This document shows, piece after piece, positions 1-5,327 of a stretch of DNA of 8,066 nt (position 1 is the first letter of the stretch; each line of letters begins with the position of its first letter). This stretch comes from Cuniculiplasma sp. Lineage in GTDB: Archaea; Thermoplasmatota; Thermoplasmata; Thermoplasmatales; Thermoplasmataceae. The notes under the pieces were generated by a model, which was not told the origin of the DNA, ran no database searches, and saw only the letters and a program-made list of their open reading frames with translations. The position numbers and the translations under genes are program-made. The stretch spans positions 3,316 through 11,381 of the forward strand of contig JAGDXN010000051.1 of NCBI GenBank assembly GCA_023256455.1, given 5' to 3'.

Positions 1-27
1 GCCAATGGAATAGCGGAATGGCAATGA

Positions 28-963
28 TCAGGGAAAAGTTTCAAACAAATTTAATTTTTCTATAATGTCCACATATTTCCACAAATCTCCCATTGTAAGG
101 TATGGAATGGTAACTGTGCATATTCTGTCGCTGTTTTCACGCCTTATAATTGCCGGGCCTGATTCAGAAAGGAGATACAATGACCACTCATTAAACTTGG
201 AAACCTCTGTGAAAAGATTGCCTTCCCGATCGTAAGAATAATAAAGGTTCTTTATCCCTGTATTTTTAAGTGCCCTGTCAACCCAAAGATAATCCCCTTC
301 TACATTTCTGTATATATCTATTCTTTCCAGATTTCCAAAAGTTCCCGAAGAATCAGGGTAATAATCACCTATTCTTTCCTCCTTGCTGTCCTGCCATTCC
401 ATGTTCCCTATTCTTTCCTCCTCAAACCATCCGCTCATCTTTTTTCCAGCGTAGAACGAAAGTCTGTAGAATTTTTCATTCAGTGGCTTAACCCTTATGC
501 CTTCCAATATTTCCCTTACTTTTTCCGAGAAATCTTTGTTTGATCGCATTTCAACGGTTAGCCCAGAAGTGCTGAAAGATGCGGCATATCTCCCTCTGTA
601 ATCATTTCCATAGAAGAGGGGTTTGTATTTGCCATCAAGTTCAACAACGCTTCTCCACAGATTGGAGTACGAACTTGATGAGGTTTTCATCAAATTCTTT
701 GGAAATCCATAATAGTACCAGTCCATAAAAAATTGCTTTGATGATATTTGAATGCCCTCAATCTCAAAGTTTTCAACAAGAGTTATGTGCCTTTTTTCAT
801 CCACTCTAAGGGAGATCTCCTCCGTATTTGGGGAAAATATACAGTAAGGAAAGGGCAGATTTAATGTATTCAGTTCCCTGACAGAATAATTACGAATCAG
901 AGGAATACACCCTGTTTTCAATTTTTCCAATGAGATCTGACCTGACTGATACAATATCTCCAT
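28..963 (-). CDS. Unrecognised 311-residue protein, last gene of the minus-strand cluster
   Basis: I do not recognise a family. The 311-residue product is soluble in appearance, with no signal peptide or membrane segment, and is rich in Tyr, Trp and Phe. Aromatic clusters include WYYYG at about residues 82-86 and LYYSY at about 240-244. EERIG occurs twice, 13 residues apart (182-186 and 195-199), matching a direct DNA repeat. The ATG at 963 lies inside the 3' end of the upstream FAH-family gene, giving a 74-base overlap. That is long, no well-spaced ribosome binding site is visible, and the next internal Met is at residue 80. The true start could therefore be a nearby TTG codon (residue 4, 12 or 15). 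The overlap suggests co-transcription with the FAH-family enzyme, so a role in the same pathway is possible but is only inference. Composition and length support a real gene; function is unknown. Confidence 0.72.
   Translation of the reverse strand: MEILYQSGQISLEKLKTGCIPLIRNYSVRELNTLNLPFPYCIFSPNTEEISLRVDEKRHITLVENFEIEGIQISSKQFFMDWYYYGFPKNLMKTSSSSYSNLWRSVVELDGKYKPLFYGNDYRGRYAASFSTSGLTVEMRSNKDFSEKVREILEGIRVKPLNEKFYRLSFYAGKKMSGWFEEERIGNMEWQDSKEERIGDYYPDSSGTFGNLERIDIYRNVEGDYLWVDRALKNTGIKNLYYSYDREGNLFTEVSKFNEWSLYLLSESGPAIIRRENSDRICTVTIPYLTMGDLWKYVDIIEKLNLFETFP
368..422. repeat. Two 16-base direct repeats, 39 bases apart
   Basis: The sequence CCTATTCTTTCCTCCT occurs at 368-383 and again at 407-422. 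The period of 39 bases is exactly 13 codons. On the minus strand both copies are read in the same frame and encode EERIG in the 311-residue protein. The spacing suggests an in-frame duplication whose middle has diverged, though chance repetition of a purine-rich stretch is possible. Confidence 0.6.
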
Positions 964-1714
964 CCTTTAGAAATGGAAACTTGCCTGATGCTGCAACACC
1001 GGATGGTGTTCCGCTCAGAATCATATCACCGGGATACAGTGTTATCTCCCGGCTCAAATATTCAATCATTTGTGAAAACGAGAAGATCATATCATCCGTA
1101 TTTCCGTCCTGTCTCTTCTCCCCGTTTACCTCTGTTATTATGTTGAAGTTTTCTTCATCTCCAACGTAAAGCGTGGATGATACCGGCAGAAAACTGTCAG
1201 CCGCCTTTCCCATTATCCAGTTCTTTCCAAGGTTTGGAGAAAATTGATTCTGAAGATCCCTGGCGCTGACATCATTCACAACCACATAGGCACCTATGGA
1301 ATTTTTGGATTCTTCCATATTTCCATTCTTAATTTTCTTACCTATGATCACTGCGATTTCCCCCTCGTAATCAAGTTTCTGAACACCCTCGGGCCTTATG
1401 ATATGGCCATTATGGGATGTAATTGTGGAGGGGAATTTAGGAAAGAAGTATGGAAAATCAGGGTTTTTTTGTTTTGTTTCACTGGAATGCTCCCTGAAAT
1501 TTAGAGCTGGGCAGAGTATTTTGGAGGGATTTACTGGAGTGATAGTTTCAAAGGAATCAACCACAATTCCATCTTTCTCAATTTTTTCTATTCTTTTACC
1601 CATCTCAGAATAAAAATGATTTATATCCACATCCCTTAGATCTTTCCTTATGCTTTTTCCTTCAACAATTGCTGGGAAGATCTTTCCATTTTCCTTAATA
1701 AAACAGATTTGCAT
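890..1714 (-). CDS. Fumarylacetoacetate hydrolase (FAH) family enzyme
   Basis: This 274-residue protein has the full C-terminal FAH fold that catalyses hydrolysis, decarboxylation, hydration or isomerisation of acylpyruvate-like and 2-keto-acid substrates using Mg2+ or Mn2+. Visible family motifs are KILCPALNFREHSSE (65-79, with H76 and E79), LDYEGEIAVIIGK (114-126, with metal-ligand candidates E117 and E119), VNDVSARDLQ (146-155, with ligand candidate D148), GKAADSFLP (169-177) and the late LYPGDMILSGTPSGV (226-240). The sequence cannot distinguish acylpyruvase, oxaloacetate decarboxylase or keto-deoxy-sugar-acid dehydratase activity. It starts 10 bases after the upstream membrane gene ends, so it may be read through from that operon. 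However, a TAAATA element at -27 and the lack of a Shine-Dalgarno site suggest it may also make its own leaderless transcript. Family assignment is secure; substrate is unknown. Confidence 0.95.
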   Translation of the reverse strand: MQICFIKENGKIFPAIVEGKSIRKDLRDVDINHFYSEMGKRIEKIEKDGIVVDSFETITPVNPSKILCPALNFREHSSETKQKNPDFPYFFPKFPSTITSHNGHIIRPEGVQKLDYEGEIAVIIGKKIKNGNMEESKNSIGAYVVVNDVSARDLQNQFSPNLGKNWIMGKAADSFLPVSSTLYVGDEENFNIITEVNGEKRQDGNTDDMIFSFSQMIEYLSREITLYPGDMILSGTPSGVAASGKFPFLKDGDIVSVRSDLIGKIENRVYSSDS

Positions 1715-1724
1715 TGTGGTATAT

Positions 1725-3176
1725 TTAAAAAAGCGTATTTACGTTTTCTTTTGTTCTTTCATGCTGGCTGAATATGGAATAGTTTGTTATGAACCACATA
1801 AAGGGCAGGGATATGCCCAGAAGTACAAGTGAAAATATCTCTTGAGTAACGAGATTATATATGGGCCATATGACGCTTTCTGTTACAACAGAATAATAGA
1901 GAACAATAACAAAAATTACGGGAAACATGCCTGCTGCATATTCCATTGCAATTATTCTGTCGTACCTATTAAAACTTAAGATAAGAATGGAAAAAACCAG
2001 GCCAGCTAAAATGGAAGCAATTCCCATAATTGAAAACAGAATTCCGCTCTTCACGGTTGAAATGAGAACCTGAGGAACATACCAGATTACCATAGCAACC
2101 AGCAAAAAAATTACCATGGAAATTATGGTAAGTTTTCCCTGCCTGACACGGAATCTGGAAAATCCCAGAATGTTAAAAAATATGTAGGATGAAATTACAA
2201 AAACACCCACACTTGTTCCAAAATAGAAGAAAAGATTGCTTTCAAGGCCAAATGTTGTTCCGGCGGTAATAAAAATAGGTATGAAAAGAATGCCTGCAAC
2301 AGACAAAATTATACCGACCCTGTTTGCCGGATTGGAGCTCCATAATTTCTTAAAAATCTTATTTTCTCCTCTCCTTTCAATAATCTGAATGAAAATGAAG
2401 GTGAGCAATGAAAGTATCAGGCTTTCTATTATGATTGGTATGGATATTATTCCCAAAATTTCCGCACCGATTGCAGGCACTACTGAGGTAGTGGTTTCGC
2501 ACTGGCAGGATAGGATTGAAAAGGAAGCTGATGTAAGGCCAAAGGCCTCGCTTTTAAGGTTTTTCCCTTCTCTGGAAATTTCAATAATCTTCCTTGAGTT
2601 CTCCATAAGCAAAAACCCAAGGGTCAAAATTATGAATACATACTGATAGCTTATGGTGAAAATAAAAAATCTTTGGGAGAAAATTACCATTCCATACTTA
2701 AAAAAGAGTGGAATCCCTGAATAACTTATGTCGTTGGAAATATTTGAAATTAATATGTTACCTATGTGTTCCAGATTGTCAAAGCGTATGAGGGATGATA
2801 TGAAAAACATGATGGTGCCGTAAAATATATAGGCAATTCTGTAGTATTTTCTTCTTACGTTTCCCAATATATATCTGATTCCAGATGCAACGGAAATTAT
2901 CTGAAGTAAGAGCACATATAATTCTGTAAAGTCAAGAATTATGGAAATTATTACTCCAATAAGGAATATGGAGATAAAATATCCTGAAAAAATTGGATTC
3001 ATCCTTGGAGCGACGATTTCAACAAGTGGCATCAGGCAAAGGAGAATGAGGAATGAAAAGAACAGATCAGATGTTCCATATGAAAATATGAGTATATTGG
3101 AATCTAAAAGCAAAATAAGTGAAATTATGTAAAAAACAAGTGATATAACTGGAAGAAAGTTTATGGAAATTTTCAT
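1725..3176 (-). CDS. Polytopic membrane protein with intramembrane CQCE motif
   Basis: I do not recognise a named family. With the start at 3176 the protein has 483 residues and about 12-14 hydrophobic segments along its whole length (for example 8-25, 37-55, 63-81, 84-102, 113-130, 172-191, 213-248, 249-267, 287-305, 314-337, 347-367, 376-402, 413-432 and 440-465), so it is an integral transporter- or permease-like protein. The striking feature is SCQCETTTSVVPAIGAEI (223-240). C224, C226 and E227 are embedded in a hydrophobic segment next to Thr and Pro residues, and only one other Cys (C47) is present. I chose ATG 3176 over the longer frame from 3245 because it makes an ATGA overlap with the preceding gene and has GAGGTT five bases upstream; the extra 23 residues would overlap that gene. 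Coupling to a VIT/CCC1-like gene and a DUF211 gene suggests metal or ion transport, as inference. Confidence 0.88.
   Translation of the reverse strand: MKISINFLPVISLVFYIISLILLLDSNILIFSYGTSDLFFSFLILLCLMPLVEIVAPRMNPIFSGYFISIFLIGVIISIILDFTELYVLLLQIISVASGIRYILGNVRRKYYRIAYIFYGTIMFFISSLIRFDNLEHIGNILISNISNDISYSGIPLFFKYGMVIFSQRFFIFTISYQYVFIILTLGFLLMENSRKIIEISREGKNLKSEAFGLTSASFSILSCQCETTTSVVPAIGAEILGIISIPIIIESLILSLLTFIFIQIIERRGENKIFKKLWSSNPANRVGIILSVAGILFIPIFITAGTTFGLESNLFFYFGTSVGVFVISSYIFFNILGFSRFRVRQGKLTIISMVIFLLVAMVIWYVPQVLISTVKSGILFSIMGIASILAGLVFSILILSFNRYDRIIAMEYAAGMFPVIFVIVLYYSVVTESVIWPIYNLVTQEIFSLVLLGISLPFMWFITNYSIFSQHERTKENVNTLF
1736..1741 (-). promoter_or_regulatory. Possible TATA box for the FAH-family gene
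   Basis: The minus strand reads TAAATA at -27 to -22 relative to the ATG at 1714, the spacing seen at other likely leaderless genes here. It lies within the last codons of the upstream membrane gene. A second AT-rich element, TTTAAATATA (1720-1729), is too close to the ATG to serve it. The box is weak, so this is tentative. Confidence 0.35.
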
Positions 3177-3694
3177 GCAATAACCTCTATAAAGAATCCA
3201 AGAATGGTAAGGGAGAGACCCAAAATGACCAGTGATATGGACCACAGAATCATTCTACCACCTGATCTCCTTCCAAGAGCCATTCCAAGCACTACCAGTG
3301 TTATGTAGGAAAGGGCTGGGGAGAGAAAGTGGTATTTTGGGAATAGGGAGAATGAAAGAAGAGGGATAGATGCACCTACAAAACCCATAACAAGAGATAT
3401 GGCACCACCCTTAAACGCATCAAAAAAGATCTCTCTGTTAATCCTTGTACTTATCCTTGATTTTCCCTGTGGCCTCAAATGTCTGTATACCACAGCATCC
3501 TCAGCCCTTAATCTTCCATATTCAGCCACGAGATAACTGGATGCACCCACCACAGATGACCCCAAAGCGATCCTGAGTGCAAAATCGCTGGAAATCAAAT
3601 TATCTTGCAGAATGGCCCTGCTGGCAATCATAAGGGCCGTTATCAGCCCGTCTATTGTACCTATGGTGAAAGCGAATTCCAGATCTGAATTCAC
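3173..3694 (-). CDS. VIT1/CCC1-like small membrane protein
   Basis: The 173-residue product resembles the VIT1/CCC1 family, whose characterised members move Fe2+ or Mn2+ across membranes. It keeps the family layout. An N-terminal helix holds GTIDGLITAL (12-21), where D15 matches the conserved Asp-Gly of the first helix. GASSYLVAEYGRLRAE (50-65) follows, with E58 at the place of the family's Gly-Glu-Tyr segment. A short basic loop (71-88) separates these from FKGGAISLVMGFVGASIPLL (94-113), then from two C-terminal helices (about 125-140 and 148-170). It is short for the family and has no long cytoplasmic metal-binding insert. The start is a GTG at 3692-3694 overlapping the DUF211 stop as GTGA, and its end overlaps the next gene as ATGA, so all three are probably translated together. 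Family membership is by motif resemblance; the substrate is inferred. Confidence 0.82.
   Translation of the reverse strand: MNSDLEFAFTIGTIDGLITALMIASRAILQDNLISSDFALRIALGSSVVGASSYLVAEYGRLRAEDAVVYRHLRPQGKSRISTRINREIFFDAFKGGAISLVMGFVGASIPLLSFSLFPKYHFLSPALSYITLVVLGMALGRRSGGRMILWSISLVILGLSLTILGFFIEVIA
3182..3187 (-). promoter_or_regulatory. Ribosome binding site that fixes the membrane-protein start
   Basis: The minus strand carries GAGGTT five bases before the ATG at 3176, a good match to the archaeal anti-Shine-Dalgarno sequence. Together with the ATGA start/stop overlap it supports 3176 rather than the in-frame start at 3245. Confidence 0.75.
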
Positions 3695-3975
3695 TGATAA
3701 CGCCTGATGTTCTCAACTAACCTGCTACCCACAGCAATTTCATCCACAGAATGAACAACAGCTCCTGTGGCGTCTATTCTCTTAACAATCTCTTCAAAAT
3801 TCATATTTGCTCCTTCGATTGTTATGTTTGTGCCCATTGTTTCCATATCTATCTCAGTTACACTGATATTGACTCCCTCAACTCCCTTCACAGAACTTAT
3901 GGCCTCAGAAAGCTCAAGAAGGCTGGGTCTATTTAAGCCCTTTCCCACATCCAGAATTAACCTCCGTATGTTCAT
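3691..3975 (-). CDS. DUF211 family protein
   Basis: The 94-residue protein matches the archaeal DUF211 family (PF02680), a small ferredoxin-like alpha/beta fold of unknown cellular role. Recognisable blocks are MNIRRLILDV (1-10), VKGVEGVNISVTEID (33-47), a strand with NITIEGANMNFEEI (54-67) and the signature GAVVHSVDEIAVGSRLVE (73-90). Its length is normal for the family. The reading frame is open upstream to 4059, but the family begins at this ATG, and AGAGGA lies eight bases before it with a TATA box further upstream. It is the first gene of the cluster and overlaps the VIT/CCC1-like gene by GTGA. As inference, it could be a soluble sensor or accessory subunit for the two membrane proteins encoded behind it. 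Family call is strong; function is unknown. Confidence 0.93.
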   Translation of the reverse strand: MNIRRLILDVGKGLNRPSLLELSEAISSVKGVEGVNISVTEIDMETMGTNITIEGANMNFEEIVKRIDATGAVVHSVDEIAVGSRLVENIRRYQ

Positions 3976-3983
3976 ACAATTAT

Positions 3984-3989
3984 TCCTCT
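3984..3989 (-). promoter_or_regulatory. Ribosome binding site of the DUF211 gene
   Basis: AGAGGA on the minus strand lies eight bases upstream of the ATG at 3975. It decides in favour of the 94-residue product over the longer open frame beginning at 4059. Confidence 0.7.
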
Positions 3990-4014
3990 GAAATACATTT
4001 AACCTTATTACTGA

Positions 4015-4025
4015 TTTTTTATAAA
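4015..4025 (-). promoter_or_regulatory. TATA box of the DUF211 / VIT-like / membrane-protein operon
   Basis: The minus strand reads TTTATAAAAAA about 40-50 bases before the DUF211 start. Transcription would begin around 3998, leaving a leader of roughly 20 bases that contains the AGAGGA ribosome binding site. This is the strongest TATA-like element for the minus-strand cluster. Confidence 0.6.
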
Positions 4026-4130
4026 TCTTATGAAAGCTAAGGGTTACATTATTCCTCAAAATCTTTATTTATATTATTTTAAAATTTTTCCAATGACATT
4101 ATGTATTAGCTGACATTGAATAAAGACAAA

Positions 4131-4140
4131 TCTAAATATA
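4131..4140 (+). promoter_or_regulatory. TATA box for the small membrane protein / CinA-like unit
   Basis: TCTAAATATA lies at -28 to -19 relative to the ATG at 4159, the same spacing as other leaderless candidates in this window. A second AT-rich element, TTTATATT at 4068-4075, could give a longer leader in which AGAGGA (4142-4147) would act as a ribosome binding site. The region 3976-4158 is a divergent promoter region, and I see no other gene in it. Confidence 0.5.
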
Positions 4141-4158
4141 TAGAGGAAATTACAAACA

Positions 4159-4257
4159 ATGGAAGACAGGAGAAAGCAAATGATCATTGTAATGCTTCTT
4201 GTCCTGATGATGTCAGCCTTAATGTTTTATGTATCTTACCTGAATACATCTGCGTAG
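4159..4257 (+). CDS. 32-residue single-pass membrane protein
   Basis: This short reading frame encodes MEDRRKQ followed by an uninterrupted hydrophobic stretch (about residues 8-28) and a short polar tail NTSA. The basic N-terminus before the hydrophobic helix predicts an N-inside single-span membrane peptide. Five of the hydrophobic residues are Met (8, 12, 17, 18, 22). An in-frame TAG at 4141-4143 closes the frame upstream, so ATG 4159 is the first possible ATG start. A TATA-like box at about -27 and an AGAGGA element at 4142-4147 both support expression. It ends three bases before the CinA-like start, which itself has no clear ribosome binding site, so the two are probably coupled. I do not recognise a family. 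It could instead be a leader peptide controlling the next gene. Confidence 0.6.
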   Translation: MEDRRKQMIIVMLLVLMMSALMFYVSYLNTSA

Positions 4258-4260
4258 ATT

Positions 4261-5046
4261 ATGAATATAGGAATATTATCCATAGGGAACGAGGTCGTGA
4301 AGGGAAGGACCGTAAATACCAACGCCTCTGAAATATCAAAAGCAATGATTGAAAATGGCCATCAGGTTAAATATATAGTCACATGCATGGATATACCAGA
4401 GGATATATGTGATTCTTTGAGATTTTTGATGGAAAGATCTGATGTCATAATAACCAGCGGCGGACTTGGGCCAACTGTGGATGATCTCACCATAAGGGCC
4501 ATATCTGAATGTCTGAATGTTAAGCTTGTAATTAACGGCGATGTTGAACAAGAATTAAGAAAAAGATATGGTGAGCTTGGGCTTGATTTTACAGAGGAGA
4601 GGAAAAAAATGGCATTTATGCCTGAGGGGGCAGAGCCAATTAAAAACCTTTACGGCACAGCACCTGGAATATTTATGAAGCACAACGAAAAATTAATTTT
4701 CTCCACACCAGGGGTTCCAAGGGAAATGAGAGGAATGCTTGCTCAGATTTTAAAAATTTTAGGAAAGGGAAATCTGAATTACATTTCCAGAGACATGAAG
4801 GTTTTCGGGATCATGGAAAGCACAATCGCACCTCTGGAAAGGGAGATCATGGAGAAATTTCAAAATAAAATATCTATAAAATCCCATCCCGAGTCCATGG
4901 AATTTAAGGACCCTGTTTTAACAATTGAGTTCTATGGATACGCCACTGGCAGTGATCTGGAGAGGGAAATAGAAGATGCCATGGACATGGTAAGGCAACA
5001 TGTTATCCGTCTTGGTGGAAGGTTGGATGAAAAACAGAAAAGTTAG
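4261..5046 (+). CDS. Stand-alone CinA-N / MoCF-fold protein (COG1058-like)
   Basis: The 261-residue protein matches the N-terminal domain of CinA, a MoaB/MogA-like fold. Bacterial members carry nucleotide pyrophosphatase activity linked to NAD salvage, and archaeal members are often named NMN deamidase-related. Visible motifs are IGNEVVKGRTVNTNASEI (8-25), the binding loop TSGGLGPTVDDLT (65-77), LYGTAPGI (130-137) and STPGVPREM (148-156). The PGVPREM block separates CinA from plain MoaB/MogA molybdopterin proteins. It stops after about 260 residues and lacks the C-terminal PncC-type NMN amidohydrolase domain found in bacterial CinA, so deamidase activity should not be assumed. It follows the 32-residue membrane protein by three bases and probably shares its transcript. 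Biochemical activity on ADP-ribose or another nucleotide is an inference from the family. Confidence 0.93.
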   Translation: MNIGILSIGNEVVKGRTVNTNASEISKAMIENGHQVKYIVTCMDIPEDICDSLRFLMERSDVIITSGGLGPTVDDLTIRAISECLNVKLVINGDVEQELRKRYGELGLDFTEERKKMAFMPEGAEPIKNLYGTAPGIFMKHNEKLIFSTPGVPREMRGMLAQILKILGKGNLNYISRDMKVFGIMESTIAPLEREIMEKFQNKISIKSHPESMEFKDPVLTIEFYGYATGSDLEREIEDAMDMVRQHVIRLGGRLDEKQKS

Positions 5047-5074
5047 ATCATTCCATTAAGGTGAAAATTATAAG

Positions 5075-5098
5075 TTTCATTTGGGATATGAAATCCCA
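5075..5098 (+). other. Two mutually exclusive short hairpins between genes
   Basis: TTTCAT (5075-5080) can pair with ATGAAA (5088-5093), and TGGGAT (5082-5087) can pair with ATCCCA (5093-5098). Each stem is six pairs, and the two folds exclude each other. They lie between the CinA-like gene and the 56-residue gene, with ATTTTTATTT downstream (5121-5130) that could act as a termination tract. Short stems like these can arise by chance. Confidence 0.3.
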
Positions 5099-5124
5099 GT
5101 GAGGCGTGTTAAATCTCAATATTT

Positions 5125-5132
5125 TTATTTAG
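5125..5132 (+). promoter_or_regulatory. Possible TATA box of the 56-residue gene
   Basis: TTATTTAG within a T-rich stretch lies about 25-32 bases before the ATG at 5157. AAGGGAT immediately before the start could serve weakly as a ribosome binding site. The alternative reading is that the T-rich stretch ends the CinA-like transcript. Confidence 0.35.
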
Positions 5133-5156
5133 ATTAATATTCGTTAAGGGATAAAC

Positions 5157-5327
5157 ATGAGGGAACTTGAGAAATTTGAAATCAATGCACTGGAATTATG
5201 CAAGGATGAGAAGTTTAAGGAAAAGATGAAAATCAAGCTTCAAAAGAGAGGTACTCCACTGGATCCTTATGAACTTAAGAAACTGGAAAACAAGATTGAA
5301 AAGATTAATAAAAAAATAAATCAGTGA
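5157..5327 (+). CDS. 56-residue highly charged small protein
   Basis: An ATG at 5157 opens a 56-residue frame, MRELEKFEINALELCKD to KINKKINQ, ending in TGA at 5325-5327. It is dominated by Lys and Glu, has no membrane segment and reads as two helices. The first spans about residues 1-30. A turn at RGTPLDPYE (31-39) leads into the second, about 40-54, with a KLENKIEKINKKI pattern suited to a coiled coil. Its amphipathic pattern and AT-rich upstream region support a real gene. It runs towards the SIS-domain gene, and their 3' ends overlap by seven bases. I do not recognise a family. The charge suggests binding to a nucleic acid or another protein, but nothing in the sequence shows this. Confidence 0.62.
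   Translation: MRELEKFEINALELCKDEKFKEKMKIKLQKRGTPLDPYELKKLENKIEKINKKINQ
5303..5320 (-). terminator. T-tract terminator directly after the SIS-domain gene
   Basis: Immediately after the TGA of the SIS-domain gene the minus strand reads TTTATTTTTTTATTAATC, a T-run typical of archaeal intrinsic termination. It overlaps the Lys/Asn-rich end of the 56-residue gene on the other strand, whose AAA and AAT codons also produce such a tract, so the signal is plausible but not independent. Confidence 0.45.

Noticed and set aside
1..27. Start of a further minus-strand gene at the left edge
   Set aside because: A frame is open through the edge, but there are too few bases to show a start codon or coding character.
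3177..3245. 23-residue N-terminal extension of the CQCE membrane protein
   Set aside because: It overlaps the VIT-like gene's coding end. The ATG at 3176 has a better ribosome binding site and a standard ATGA overlap.
3976..4059. 28-residue N-terminal extension of the DUF211 protein
   Set aside because: It covers the TATA box and ribosome binding site, and the DUF211 family starts at MNIRRL.
4060..4092. AT-rich stretch as a replication origin element
   Set aside because: There are no repeated origin boxes and no Cdc6/Orc1 gene nearby. It is adequately explained as a divergent promoter region.
4116..4331. Open frame across the promoter region, the small membrane gene and the start of the CinA-like gene
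   Set aside because: It begins with TTG, overlaps two better-supported genes in other frames, and its product is of irregular composition with no family resemblance.
4261..5046. CinA-like protein as a molybdenum cofactor MoaB/MogA protein
   Set aside because: The fold is shared, but the length and the PGVPREM and GTAPGI blocks are CinA-type.
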